A stretch of DNA of 47,700 nt from Armatimonadaceae bacterium (GTDB taxonomy: Bacteria > Armatimonadota > Armatimonadia > Armatimonadales > Armatimonadaceae), in contig JAUJOK010000024.1 in NCBI GenBank assembly GCA_030447685.1, forward strand, positions 1 to 47,700. Reading direction: 5' to 3'. The notes below the pieces were generated by a model. The model did not search any database. It worked only from the letters and a program-made list of their open reading frames with translations, and had not been told where the DNA came from. Position 1 is the first letter of the stretch. Each line of letters begins with the position of its first letter. Positions 27,708 to 36,176 of this stretch are shown here, piece by piece. Both the position numbers and the translations under genes were made by a program.

Positions 27708-29180
27708 TTAAGGCCGCGCCGCCGGAAGGCGCAGGCCCCTGGGAATGAGCAGACGGTCTACGAACTCAAAACCCCACTGGACCAGCAGGGCGAGAATGGC
27801 GGCGGGAATCGCTCCCTGCAAAATCGTCGCGTTGTCGTTCAGGCTCAGACCGCTGATAATCGGCTCGCCCAGACCCCCGGCCCCGATCAGGGCGGCGATA
27901 GTGGCCGTGCCGACATTGATAACCGCGCTTGTCTTGATCCCCGCCAGTATCGTGCGCGAGGCCATCGGCAAAAAGACCTTGACAAGCTGCGCGCGTGGGT
28001 CGAGGCCCAGCGCGGCGGCGGATTCGCGCAGCGGCGGGGCGATGTCCTGCAAGCCGGTAGCCGTGTTGCGGACAATCGGCAGCAGGCTGTAAAGAAATAA
28101 AGCGAGGATGGCGGTGGCGGGACTGATGCCCAGAAACGGCACCAGCAGCGCCAGCAGCGCCAGCGACGGAATCGTCTGGATGATGCTGGTCACTCCCAGA
28201 ATAAGCTGGCTGAGCGCGCCGGGGCGGCTCGCGACGATGCCGAGCGGCAGCCCCACCAGTATCGCCAGCGCCAGCGAGACGCCTACCAGAACCAGGTGCT
28301 GCCGGGTCCAGCCCATCAGCCTGGAGGCGTAGGACGCGGATTTCCCCTCCGCCGTCTGGCGCGCTTCGTCGCCAAAGTACAGGGAGGCGGCCAGTGTGTA
28401 GTCCTTGGTCTTTTCCGCCTCGGCGTTCAGGCGGATCATCTTCGGCTCGTCGATGCTGCCTTCAAGCGTCCGTATTGCCGCCACCGCCTGCGCCGGAGCA
28501 TTCAGCCGGTACAGAAACACCGCTTTGTACTGCGGGAAAAAGCGGCGGTCGTCTTCCAGCACCACCAGATCATGCTCCGCGATTCCGGCGTCGGTAGAGT
28601 AGGCGTCGGTCAGGTCTATCTGGTCGCTTGCCAGCGCGCGGTAAGCCAGGCCGTGTTCGATCCCCTTGACGTTTTTCATCCCGAGGCCGTAGCGGGCGCT
28701 GAGCGGCTTCCACCCGTCCTTGCGCTCCAGAAACTCGTTGCTGAGGCTGGCGCGCAGGTCGGAATGTTTTTGCAGATCGGTTATCGTGCGAATGCCCAGC
28801 TTCTGCGCCTTGTCGCGGCGCATTACCAGCGCGTAGGTATTGTTGAAGCCCAGCTCTGCCGTCATGCCGACGCCGTATTTTTCAAGGGCAGCGCGCATGG
28901 ACTCCGGCGACATCGCCGCCCCTTTCGCTTTCAATATCTCTTCGCTGACGGTGCCCGTATATTCGGGATACATCGTGATCGCGCCACTTTTCAGCGCCTC
29001 CCAGACGATGCCGGTCGCCCCGATACCCTGCCGGTGGTTGACGGAAAGCCCTTTATCCTCCAGCAGCTTTTTCGCGATCTCGCCGAGCACATAGGATTCC
29101 GTGAACTTCTTCGACCCCACGCTGACAGTCTGCGCCCGCGCGGGCAGGATAGTGAGAAGGAAAAGGAGGAAGAGACCTAT
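27708..29180 (-). CDS. OpuC-like ABC transporter: substrate-binding/permease fusion, start codon lost
   Basis: Fusion of an N-terminal solute-binding domain and a C-terminal permease. A hydrophobic stretch L-F-L-L-F-L-L-T-I-L-P-A-R-A looks like a signal peptide; the binding domain begins V-S-V-G-S-K-K-F-T-E-S-Y-V-L-G-E and includes Y-P-E-Y-T-G-T, typical of the OpuAC/OsmF group. The permease part (from about base 28350 downward) has six helices and the loop E-S-A-A-A-L-G-L-D-P that contacts the ATPase. No ATG/GTG/TTG starts the reading frame near the signal peptide; upstream the frame runs antisense into a foreign oxidoreductase fragment, so the 5' end was removed. Ligand could be betaine-like; its position next to egtB/egtD suggests ergothioneine or hercynine. 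Confidence 0.85.
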   Translation of the reverse strand: MGLFLLFLLTILPARAQTVSVGSKKFTESYVLGEIAKKLLEDKGLSVNHRQGIGATGIVWEALKSGAITMYPEYTGTVSEEILKAKGAAMSPESMRAALEKYGVGMTAELGFNNTYALVMRRDKAQKLGIRTITDLQKHSDLRASLSNEFLERKDGWKPLSARYGLGMKNVKGIEHGLAYRALASDQIDLTDAYSTDAGIAEHDLVVLEDDRRFFPQYKAVFLYRLNAPAQAVAAIRTLEGSIDEPKMIRLNAEAEKTKDYTLAASLYFGDEARQTAEGKSASYASRLMGWTRQHLVLVGVSLALAILVGLPLGIVASRPGALSQLILGVTSIIQTIPSLALLALLVPFLGISPATAILALFLYSLLPIVRNTATGLQDIAPPLRESAAALGLDPRAQLVKVFLPMASRTILAGIKTSAVINVGTATIAALIGAGGLGEPIISGLSLNDNATILQGAIPAAILALLVQWGFEFVDRLLIPRGLRLPAARP

Positions 29181-29789
29181 GTGCTCAAAAAGCTCTGGAC
29201 CGAGGACAATGTCAGCTTCGCTGGCGAGCAGTACTCGTTCGAGAACGTGACGATTGAGCCAAAGCCCGCCGCCAGTCCGCGACCGCCGATCTGGATCGCG
29301 AATAACGCACCAGGAACCAACCGGGACCTGGTGAGCAAGACCCATCGCCGCGTGATCAAGCACGCGGATGGCTGGCAGACCTCGAAGTGGGAGGCTGATG
29401 ATCTCGCCTGGCGACTGAAGGACATCAATGAACAAGCGACGGAGCTGGGGCGGGATCCGCGAAGCATCGAGCGTCACCTCTATCACAATGTCAATCTGAA
29501 CGATGACAGGGATGCGGCGATCGAGGAGTCCAAAAAGTTCCTCGATCTCTACTACACGACGGACTATCCGCGGGACTTCGTTGAAGGCTGGGTGGCGACC
29601 GGCTCGGTGGAGCAGGTGGTGGAACACATCAAGGTCTATGAGGCGCTGGGGTTTGATGAGATCACCTTGCGAATCACCTCGTGGGACCAGCGTGAGCAGC
29701 TTGACCGCCTGATGCGGGAGGTGCTTCCACACTTTGACCAATCGTCGGGCCGGCGCGCATCTACGGCACAAAAGGCTGCGGTTGATTAA
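29165..29789 (+). pseudogene. C-terminal fragment of a luciferase-like (LLM class) flavin-dependent oxidoreductase
   Basis: About 205 residues with Y-V-L-K-K-L-W-T-E-D, F-E-N-V-T-I-E-P-K-P and P-P-I-W-I-A-N-N, the normal C-terminal half of F420- or FMN-dependent luciferase-like monooxygenases, ending at a proper TAA. The N-terminal half is absent: upstream of about 29165 the frame becomes the antisense of the transporter signal peptide. A hairpin directly follows the stop region. The fragment has no start codon or catalytic N-terminus and is surely inactive. It sits exactly between two halves of a minus-strand transporter operon. Confidence 0.82.
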
Positions 29790-29840
29790 GCCAGGCGCAG
29801 CGATCGGCCCGCGAAACCGGTCCAGCGAGTAGCAACGAAA

Positions 29841-29864
29841 AGGCGGCCCCGATTAGGGCCGCCT
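29841..29864 (+). terminator. Terminator-like hairpin after the oxidoreductase fragment
   Basis: AGGCGGCCC and GGGCCGCCT form a perfect 9-bp stem around a CGATTA loop, 51 bases after the oxidoreductase stop. The + strand tail is only CCTT, as though the T-run was cut off at the junction with the ATPase fragment; on the minus strand the stem is followed by TTTT counting the stem's last T. Confidence 0.55.
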
Positions 29865-30082
29865 CCTTCGACATCGGCGGGCGTGATTTTCTTTCCCTCG
29901 AAGGTGATGCTTCCGGTGGACGGCTCCAGCAGGCCCATGATAAGCCGCAGAAGAGTGCTTTTACCGCAGCCGCTGGGACCGATAAGCACGGTCGCGTCTT
30001 TCCCGCTGTGACAGACAGGTCCGTCGGATGGACGGCGGCGGCATCTGTATGCACCTTTGCTGACCCCTTGAAGCTCGATCAT
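29865..30082 (-). pseudogene. ABC transporter ATPase, N-terminal fragment (OpuCA/EgtV-like)
   Basis: The ATG at 30082 opens M-I-E-L-Q-G-V-S-K. After a small out-of-frame stretch (one extra G, then one missing A, which compensate) come [19 protein letters not shown] residues, here [12 protein letters not shown], the Walker A motif, then [10 protein letters not shown] and K-K-I-T-P-A-D-V. The sequence ends there; the signature motif and Walker B are gone and the hairpin of the foreign oxidoreductase follows. It lies 11 bases after egtB and was the energy subunit for the fusion permease downstream. Confidence 0.8.
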
Positions 30083-30092
30083 CGGGCGCACC

Positions 30093-31360
30093 TCAGTCCC
30101 AAAAGCCCTGGCGATAGGTGGGGACGTACCAGTTGCAGCTGCACCGTAGGATCGGCCCCGCCGTCGCCCACGACCCGCCCCGGCACACGAAATGCCTGCC
30201 GTCCATGTGCTCCTTCGAGTAGCCGTCATAGGGGAACGCCTCAAAGCCGGGATAGGGCAGGAACGGCGATGCCGTCGAACTTCCACACCGCCCGCCATGT
30301 CGAGCAGGCCAAAGGCGAGTGACCCCTTGGGGACGCTTTCCAACCGCCGCAGGCTGCCAGGCAGATAGCCCGAAGGAAGCGCGTGTTTTATCCACGCCCC
30401 AGGGATAGCGGCGCGATTATTGATTTGCGGGTCGAAGGCGGCGGCGTATTCCCATTCCGCCTCGGTCGGCAGACGTTTTCCTGCCCAGCGCGTAGGCGTC
30501 GGCCTCATACCAACTGTGATTCCGCTGACCGGTTCGTCCGGGACCATAGCTCGCGGCCCTTGCGGTCCAATACAGAGATACCCACGCCCGTTGTCAGTGC
30601 GCAGCCAATAATCCGGTCGGTCTATCCCCTCCCGTAAGCGCCACTCGAAGAAACCTTCGTCCAGCCAGAACTCATGCCGCTCATAACCACCGTCCGCTAT
30701 AAAAGCAAACCCACTGAGCCACGGTTACCGGCGTCGATCCAGTTCAAATGGGGCTACCTCAACAGGATGCATAAGCCTTCTCGTTATCGTAGCCGTGATG
30801 ATCATTGGAACCCATGACAAACGTGCCGCCAGGTATCTTAACCATTTCCGTAACGGCCTGCTCGGAACACAGGGGCGACGATAATTCTTTCGTGCCGATA
30901 CTACGATATTTTTGAATGAGGTGCAGCATCTCGGCGATGGTTTCCTGATGCTGGCACTCGTGCTGAAGGGCAAACTCCCGAAGGCATAGCCGTCGGCGGA
31001 AACGGGTTGCTCGAGGGTCAGGTCGGCGGCGGCGAGGGCGGCGAGAACGCGGGAGCGGGTCTTGGCCAGATAGGCAATGATTTCCGCGCGTGACGGCAGG
31101 TGGATGCGGCTATCCTTCGGGTTGTCAGGTTGGCGAAAAGGGAAGGAGAGCTTTGTCGTCCAGGCAGGCTCCGCCCAGCGCCTCCCGGCAGACCCAGAAC
31201 TCCTCCGTCATGCCGACATGGCCGAAGTGCCAGCCGACCGGGCTATAAAAATCGTGGACGCGAACCTTCAAAAACTCCTCGGGCACGCTGTCCAGCAGGC
31301 GCAGGGTCAGGCACGGGTAGCTTCCAGCGCGGAGTGCAGTTCCTGTTTTCGCCTGTTCAT
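30093..31360 (-). pseudogene. egtB: EgtB-like ergothioneine sulfoxide synthase, multiple frameshifts
   Basis: Non-haem iron enzyme that couples hercynine to a thiol donor with O2. The ATG at 31360 overlaps the egtD stop. Piecing frames together gives an N-terminal DinB-like domain (L-D-S-V-P-E-E-F, then S-P-V-G-W-H-F-G-H-V-G with the first iron His), then H-E-C-Q-H-Q-E-T with the other two iron His, then the FGE-sulfatase-type C-lectin domain: [30 protein letters not shown] and V-C-R-G-G-S-W. At least six frame changes or stops separate the pieces. All domains are still readable, so decay, if real, is recent. No egtC is present nearby. Confidence 0.83.
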
Positions 31361-32341
31361 GCGGCGTCTTCCGGTTTTAAAAGCATCACGGCAAACCACC
31401 TGCGCTCATCCTGCCATTGCTCCTGCACCGTAAGTCCTGCCGCGCGGCGGATGGTCGGCGAAGCGGTCGGGCGTATATTTGTGACTGTTCTCCGTATGGA
31501 TGCCTTCTCCCTCCGCAAAGCAGAAATCGCTGTCCAAGGCGGCGATAGGAACTTTCTGCGTCTTTTTGCTCGTCAGCCACATCTCGATACGGGACGCCTC
31601 CTCGACAAACGACGCGCGATGCTCCCATTGATCCAGGGCGAAGCGTCCGCCCAGTTCCCGGTTGATCCGCGCCAGTAAATTTTTATTGAAAGCCGCCGTG
31701 ACACCGGCGGCGTCATCATAGGCGGCTTCGAGTATATGCCCCTCCTTGACCAGATCGACGCCGATAAGGATGCGGTCGTCCGGCTGCATCGCGCGGCGAA
31801 GGCGCTGGAGAAACTGCGTCGCCTCGTTCTCGTTGAAGTTGCCGATGTTGCTGCCCAAAAACAGCAGGAGGCGCGGCCCATCGTGGGCGGGCAGAGCGGC
31901 GATACCATCGCTGTATTCCGCCGCGATGGCAGTGACGGAAAGCCGGTCGTATTCGCGCATCAGGGTTTCGGCGGAAGCGCGCAGAAAATCCGCCGAGATG
32001 TCGATGGGGACATAGTGCAGTTCGGGCTGCCAGGCAAGCGCCGCCTCGATTAGAAGCCGCGTTTTGGCGGAGCTGCCGCTGCCCAGTTCGATCAGCGCGA
32101 TATTGTTCCCTGCCGCCGCGATCATCACGGGCGCGGACCCTTCGAGAATAGCGCGCTCCGTCCGCGTCGGGTAGTATTCGGGAAGCGCGCAGATACGCTC
32201 AAACAGCGCGGAGCCGGCATCGTCGTAGAAAAAGCGGCAGGGAAGCGTTTTCGGGGAGCGGGAAAGGCCTTCCCGAACCGCCTCCATAAACGTCTGCGTG
32301 CGCTGCTGCGGGCGTACCTCGATAAAGCGAAGCTCAGGCAT
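31357..32341 (-). CDS. egtD: L-histidine N-alpha-methyltransferase (EgtD), 3' frameshift
   Basis: SAM-dependent enzyme that trimethylates histidine to hercynine, the first step of ergothioneine synthesis. Signature residues are C-R-F-F-Y-D-D-A-G-S-A-L-F-E-R-I, L-P-E-Y-Y-P-T-R-T-E, G-S-G-S-S-A-K-T-R (SAM site), L-G-S-N-I-G-N-F and I-H-T-E-N-S-H-K-Y, where the Glu and Ser correspond to the histidine-binding pair of EgtD. The open frame stops at 31406, but the expected end (I-R-R-A-A-G-L, then E-Q-W-Q-D, then W-F-A-V-M-L-L) lies in another frame from about 31450 to a TGA at 31357, which overlaps the egtB start. One inserted or two lost bases would explain it. Confidence 0.88.
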
Positions 32342-32448
32342 GGGGGGGCGTTTTCGATTCTAAGCGGGTTGTTTTCATGAAGTGGCAGCAATGGCGGCGG
32401 CGGCGGCGCGTGCTTCTACGCTTCGGGTTCTGTTAGGAGTATACCCGG

Positions 32449-32478
32449 TTGACAGGCGTCAAAGCATTCTGGTATCAC
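32449..32478 (+). promoter_or_regulatory. Promoter of the MOSC gene
   Basis: TTGACA at 32449-32454, an 18-base spacer ending in TGG, and TATCAC at 32473-32478. Transcription would begin near 32485, just ahead of the GGGAGA ribosome site and the GTG at 32509. The same 18-base, TGG-ended spacer occurs before serC. Confidence 0.6.
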
Positions 32479-32508
32479 TCGAAATGCGTGAGAAGGGAGA
32501 AGCAGGTC

Positions 32509-33018
32509 GTGAATGGCGCTGTTAAGGCAGGGATAGTTGAGGCGATCTATATCACCGATGTTGCGACAACACCGGTGCGCGCCGTTTCCGAAGTAGCGGC
32601 GCGGGCGGGCGTGGGTCTGGCAGGCGACCGTTACGCCAATGCCGAAGGCACATTTTCAAGCTGGCCCAACGACCATCAGTTCACGCTGATCGAGGCCGAG
32701 GCAATTGAGTCCGTGGCGAGGGAATACGGGCTGCGCCTTGCGCCCGGTGAAAGCCGCCGTAACGTTACCACGCGCGGCATCGCTTTGAACCCGCTGGTGG
32801 GCAAACGATTCCGTGTCGGCGACGTGCTGTGCGAGGGGACACGGCTTTGCGAGCCATGCGCCCATCTGGAGGTCGTCACCGGCAAGGGCGGGCTGGCGCG
32901 TATGATGGCCGGGCGGTGCGGCCTGCGGGCGCTGCTGCTTAGCGACGGTATCATCCGGGTCGGCGACCCCATCACGCTGGAGGAAGAAGCAGCGCCACTT
33001 GCCGATACGGCGCGATAG
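32509..33018 (+). CDS. MOSC domain protein
   Basis: MOSC (molybdenum cofactor sulfurase C-terminal) protein of 169 residues. The conserved core is visible: G-L-A-G-D-R-Y, L-I-E-A-E-A-I-E, R-R-N-V-T-T-R-G-I, R-V-G-D-V-L-C-E-G-T-R-L-C-E-P-C and G-R-C-G-L-R-A. The conserved Cys in C-E-P-C is the presumed sulfur carrier. Stand-alone MOSC proteins such as YiiM reduce N-hydroxylated bases or handle sulfur with Moco. I start at GTG 32509, since the upstream TTG of the long open frame is the -35 box. It is divergent from the egt cluster, an interesting neighbour for a sulfur-handling fold, but no link is shown. Confidence 0.88.
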   Translation: MNGAVKAGIVEAIYITDVATTPVRAVSEVAARAGVGLAGDRYANAEGTFSSWPNDHQFTLIEAEAIESVAREYGLRLAPGESRRNVTTRGIALNPLVGKRFRVGDVLCEGTRLCEPCAHLEVVTGKGGLARMMAGRCGLRALLLSDGIIRVGDPITLEEEAAPLADTAR

Positions 33019-33033
33019 CCTGCGTCCCTTTGC

Positions 33034-33062
33034 TTGCCCGGCCTTTTGCTATCGCGTATAAT
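33034..33062 (+). promoter_or_regulatory. Promoter of the deacetylase gene
   Basis: TTGCCC (33034-33039), 17 bases, then a perfect TATAAT (33057-33062). The predicted start of transcription, about 33069, leaves almost no leader: GGAGG at 33068-33072 and the ATG at 33077 follow at once. Confidence 0.65.
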
Positions 33063-33076
33063 GGTGCGGAGGATGC

Positions 33077-34912
33077 ATGCATTTGGCGCTTTTCGGCCCT
33101 CGCGGTTTTTGCCGCTTTCTTCTCACTTTACCGGTTGCTTTAATGGTCTTCGCCGCGCCGCTCGCCGCCGCCCGGCCATTGACGTATACAGAGGCGCTGG
33201 ATCAGTGTCTGGCGAGTATGGAACAGGGCAAGCACGCGCAGGCAGTCGCCCCGCTGAAAGCCGCCCTGGCTCTGGACCGCAACGAGCCGCTGGGCCTGAT
33301 TACGCTCGGCACACTGTACCTGCATACGGGCAGCTTTACCCGTGCCGCCGCCGAGTTTGACCGCGCCCGCGCTCTCGCCCCCGACGAACCGCTGGCCCGC
33401 TTTGGCGCGGCGCTCACGGCTCTGGCGCAGGGCAAGCGCAACGCCGCCGCCTTCGATGCGCTGCCCGCCGACCGGATCGCCATTGCTCCCCTCGTCGCCT
33501 CCTATGTCCGGCTGCTGTCGGGGGATGCCGCCCCTGTGCGCGCTGCGCTCGCGGATGTGACGGAAACGGAACCGAACCTGCTGCGTCTGGAGATAGCCGC
33601 GTTCGCCGCGCTTCGCAGCGGGGACGGCGCGCGCGCGGAGACACTGCTTCGCGCGCTGCTCGCCCGCCCCGAGATGGTTCGCCTGGCCGAAGACCGCGCG
33701 CTGATCCTGCCCTTTGAACCCGGCAGTATGGCCGAAGGCGGCGCGCCGCAGCTTCTGTCCGCCATCGGCTTTCCCGCCTCCTCCGGCACTCCGCTTTCGG
33801 GCCGTGTCTCTCTGTCGCCGGGTAAGCTGCCGCCGGGCATCTCCTATGTCAATTACGCGCTGGACGGCGGCGGCTTTTCCGCAACCACCAACTATGCGCC
33901 CTTCGATCTGGATTGGAACACCGCGCGCCTGCCCAACGGCCTGTACACCCTGCGTATTACCGCCTATGATGGCCGCGCCCGGCTTGTGCGGGAGTCGGCC
34001 CGTACCGTGCGCCTGGCGAATGCGAACGCGCCGCCGTCGTACCGCCTGAGCGAGATGCAGACGGGCCAGGGGCGCGAGCGTCTTTTGCGTCTGCTTACCC
34101 CACGCCCGGCGCGTAAAGCGGCGCACTTCGTTCTCGCCGACCGCGCGGCGGCGCGCGGCGATTCGGATACGGCGCTGCAGCATATCGAAGCGGTGGTTGC
34201 CATAGACCCCGATTTCCGCAACGCGCGCCTGTCGCTGCGCCGCTACAATCTGGCGGTGCTGGGACCGGCCAGCGGCATCTGGCGGGCGGCGACGGGCGAA
34301 AAGCTGATTGCCCTTACCTTCGACGACGGCCCCAATCCCCTCCCGCAGCGCACCCCGGCTCTGCTGTCCGCCCTGAAAGCCGAGAACGCCAGGGCAACCT
34401 TTTTCGTGGTCGGAATCCGTGTGGAGCAGTCGCCGAATCTTGTCCGGCAAATGGCGGAGGAGGGTCATGAGGTCGCGAACCACTCCTATTCGCACCCGAA
34501 CCTGGCGCTTCTCACCACGTCCTCGGTCGAGCGCGAGCTTTGCCGCACCTCCGTGCTTATCCGCACCCTGACCGGTAAGCGCCCTCGCTTCTACCGTCCG
34601 CCCGGCGGCAATGTCACCTCTGCGGTTCAGGATGCCGCCGCCGCAATGGGCATGGCGGCGGCCTACTGGACGGCGGACGCCCACAAGCATGAAGAGGCCG
34701 CGTCCCGCTCCGCGCTGACCAGCTATGTCCTGAAGAACGCCCAACCCGGCGCGATCCTGCTGCTGCACAACGCCCCTGATGTCACCGTCGCCGCGGTGCG
34801 CGACATCGTGCGCGGCCTGCGCGCGCGCGGCTATACGCTCGTCACGATGACCGAGCTGATGCGCCGCTCGCGCGGTGCCGTGGCCGCGCGGCGCGGGAGC
34901 TACGGCGGATAG
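33077..34912 (+). CDS. Secreted TPR and NodB-type polysaccharide deacetylase
   Basis: Exported protein of 611 residues. A signal peptide (basic start, hydrophobic core, A-A-A-R at about 30-33) is followed by tetratricopeptide-like repeats (about 38-210), a beta-rich Ig-like segment (about 240-320), another helical repeat (about 345-395) and a carbohydrate esterase 4 domain from about 405. The NodB motifs are complete: T-F-D-D-G-P with D416/D417, H-S-Y-S-H-P with zinc His469 and His473, R-P-P-G-G from Arg507 and a late L-L-L-H-N. It would remove N-acetyl groups from peptidoglycan or another glycan in the periplasm. The start ATG has GGAGG four bases upstream; the ATG at 33073 is out of frame. 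Confidence 0.9.
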   Translation: MHLALFGPRGFCRFLLTLPVALMVFAAPLAAARPLTYTEALDQCLASMEQGKHAQAVAPLKAALALDRNEPLGLITLGTLYLHTGSFTRAAAEFDRARALAPDEPLARFGAALTALAQGKRNAAAFDALPADRIAIAPLVASYVRLLSGDAAPVRAALADVTETEPNLLRLEIAAFAALRSGDGARAETLLRALLARPEMVRLAEDRALILPFEPGSMAEGGAPQLLSAIGFPASSGTPLSGRVSLSPGKLPPGISYVNYALDGGGFSATTNYAPFDLDWNTARLPNGLYTLRITAYDGRARLVRESARTVRLANANAPPSYRLSEMQTGQGRERLLRLLTPRPARKAAHFVLADRAAARGDSDTALQHIEAVVAIDPDFRNARLSLRRYNLAVLGPASGIWRAATGEKLIALTFDDGPNPLPQRTPALLSALKAENARATFFVVGIRVEQSPNLVRQMAEEGHEVANHSYSHPNLALLTTSSVERELCRTSVLIRTLTGKRPRFYRPPGGNVTSAVQDAAAAMGMAAAYWTADAHKHEEAASRSALTSYVLKNAQPGAILLLHNAPDVTVAAVRDIVRGLRARGYTLVTMTELMRRSRGAVAARRGSYGG

Positions 34913-34913
34913 T

Positions 34914-34943
34914 TTGACGCCCTCCCGGCTCCCGTGGTAAGGT
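34914..34943 (+). promoter_or_regulatory. Candidate serC promoter
   Basis: TTGACG at 34914-34919, an 18-base spacer ending in TGG, then TAAGGT at 34938-34943. The -35 box overlaps the end of the deacetylase gene. The -10 hexamer is poor, but the spacing and the TGG match the MOSC promoter. Confidence 0.4.
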
Positions 34944-35001
34944 AAAAATCCACCCAAGGCAGCGTCGCCCGATACCATTAGAAGGAAATCTATCCTGAAT
35001 T

Positions 35002-36087
35002 ATGCGACGAATCTACAATTTCAGCGCCGGTCCCGCCATTCTGCCCGTTCCCGTGCTTGAGGAGGCCAGCCGGGGTGTGCTGGAGATCGACGGCTCCGGC
35101 ATGTCGATTCTGGAAGTCAGCCACCGCAGCAAGCAGTATGACGCCGTCCACGCCGAAGCGCAGGCGAACGTTCTCCAGGTTCTGGGCCTGTCACCGGATG
35201 AGTACGCCGTGGTCTTCGCGGGCGGCGGCGCATCGCTTCAGTTCGCCATGCTCCCGATGAACTTCCTTGCCCAGGGGCAGACGGCGGACTATGTGGACAC
35301 CGGCGAATGGGCGGTCAAGGCCATCAAAGAGGCCAAACGCTTCGGCACCGTCAACGTCCCCGGCACGTCCAAGGACACCAATTACAACGCCATCCCCAAG
35401 AGCCTGGCCTTCTCCGATGGCGCGCGCTACGCCCATATCACCACCAACAACACCATTGAGGGAACGCAGTGGCACGGTCTGCCGGACACGGGCAGCGCGC
35501 CGCTTACCGCCGATATGTCCTCCGACATCTTCGCCGTGCGCCGCGATTTCGGGCGATTCGCCCTGCTGTATGCCGGGGCGCAGAAGAATGCCGGACCGGC
35601 GGGCGTAACCATTATCGTTGTCCGCCGCGATTTCCTGGCGACCGCGACCAAAGACGTGCCCTCGATGCTTTCCTACCAGGTTCAGGCGGAAAAAGAGTCG
35701 CTGTACAATACGCCGCCCGTCTTCCCGATCTACGTGGTAAACCTCGTGCTGAAGTGGATACAGGCCAACGGCGGCATCGCCGCGATGGACGCCCGCAACC
35801 GGGACAAGGCCGCCATCCTATACAACGCCCTCGACGCCGCCCCCGGCGTCTACCAGCCCACCGTCCCCGACAAAGCCGACCGCTCGCTGATGAACGTCAC
35901 CTGGCGTCTGGCCGACGAATCCCTGCAAGCCGAGTTCCTGGCCGGGGCGAAGGCTCGCCACATGGACGGCCTGCCCGGCCACCGCAACGTCGGCGGCTTC
36001 CGCGCCTCCCTCTACAATGCCTTCCCCATCGAAGGCGTCCAGGCCCTCGCCGACTACCTCAAAGAGTTCGCCCAGAAGAACGGCTAA
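35002..36087 (+). CDS. serC: Phosphoserine aminotransferase
   Basis: PLP enzyme of class V aminotransferases, 361 residues, normal for SerC. It converts 3-phosphohydroxypyruvate and glutamate to phosphoserine in serine synthesis (and may serve pyridoxal synthesis). It begins Y-N-F-S-A-G-P-A; contains S-H-R-S-K, V-V-F-A-G-G-G-A-S, Y-A-G-A-Q-K-N-A-G with the PLP lysine at 195, and P-G-H-R-N-V-G-G-F-R-A-S near the C-terminus, all specific to SerC. AAGGAA precedes the ATG by about 15 bases. It is a single gene between a promoter-like site and a strong hairpin, in ordinary high-GC codon use. Confidence 0.96.
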   Translation: MRRIYNFSAGPAILPVPVLEEASRGVLEIDGSGMSILEVSHRSKQYDAVHAEAQANVLQVLGLSPDEYAVVFAGGGASLQFAMLPMNFLAQGQTADYVDTGEWAVKAIKEAKRFGTVNVPGTSKDTNYNAIPKSLAFSDGARYAHITTNNTIEGTQWHGLPDTGSAPLTADMSSDIFAVRRDFGRFALLYAGAQKNAGPAGVTIIVVRRDFLATATKDVPSMLSYQVQAEKESLYNTPPVFPIYVVNLVLKWIQANGGIAAMDARNRDKAAILYNALDAAPGVYQPTVPDKADRSLMNVTWRLADESLQAEFLAGAKARHMDGLPGHRNVGGFRASLYNAFPIEGVQALADYLKEFAQKNG

Positions 36088-36093
36088 CTTTCT

Positions 36094-36127
36094 CTTCCTC
36101 TTTCCCGGCATTACGGGAAAGAGGAAG
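36094..36127 (+). terminator. Strong hairpin after serC
   Basis: CTTCCTCTTTCCCG and CGGGAAAGAGGAAG make a perfect 14-bp stem with a six-base loop GCATTA, starting seven bases after the serC stop. No T-run follows, so it may act with Rho or as a mRNA-stabilising end rather than as a textbook intrinsic terminator. Confidence 0.65.
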
Positions 36128-36176
36128 TAGTCAGAGTAGTCAGACTCGAATTGCACAGATTTTCATCTACTCGTTG

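Noticed and set aside
28296..29164. Open frame leading into the oxidoreductase fragment on the + strand
   Set aside because: This part is the antisense of the transporter fusion gene, whose binding-domain and permease motifs are clear; only the part after about 29165 looks like oxidoreductase.
33140..34978. A 612-codon minus-strand frame
   Set aside because: Perfectly antisense to the deacetylase; composition is that of a GC-rich shadow frame.
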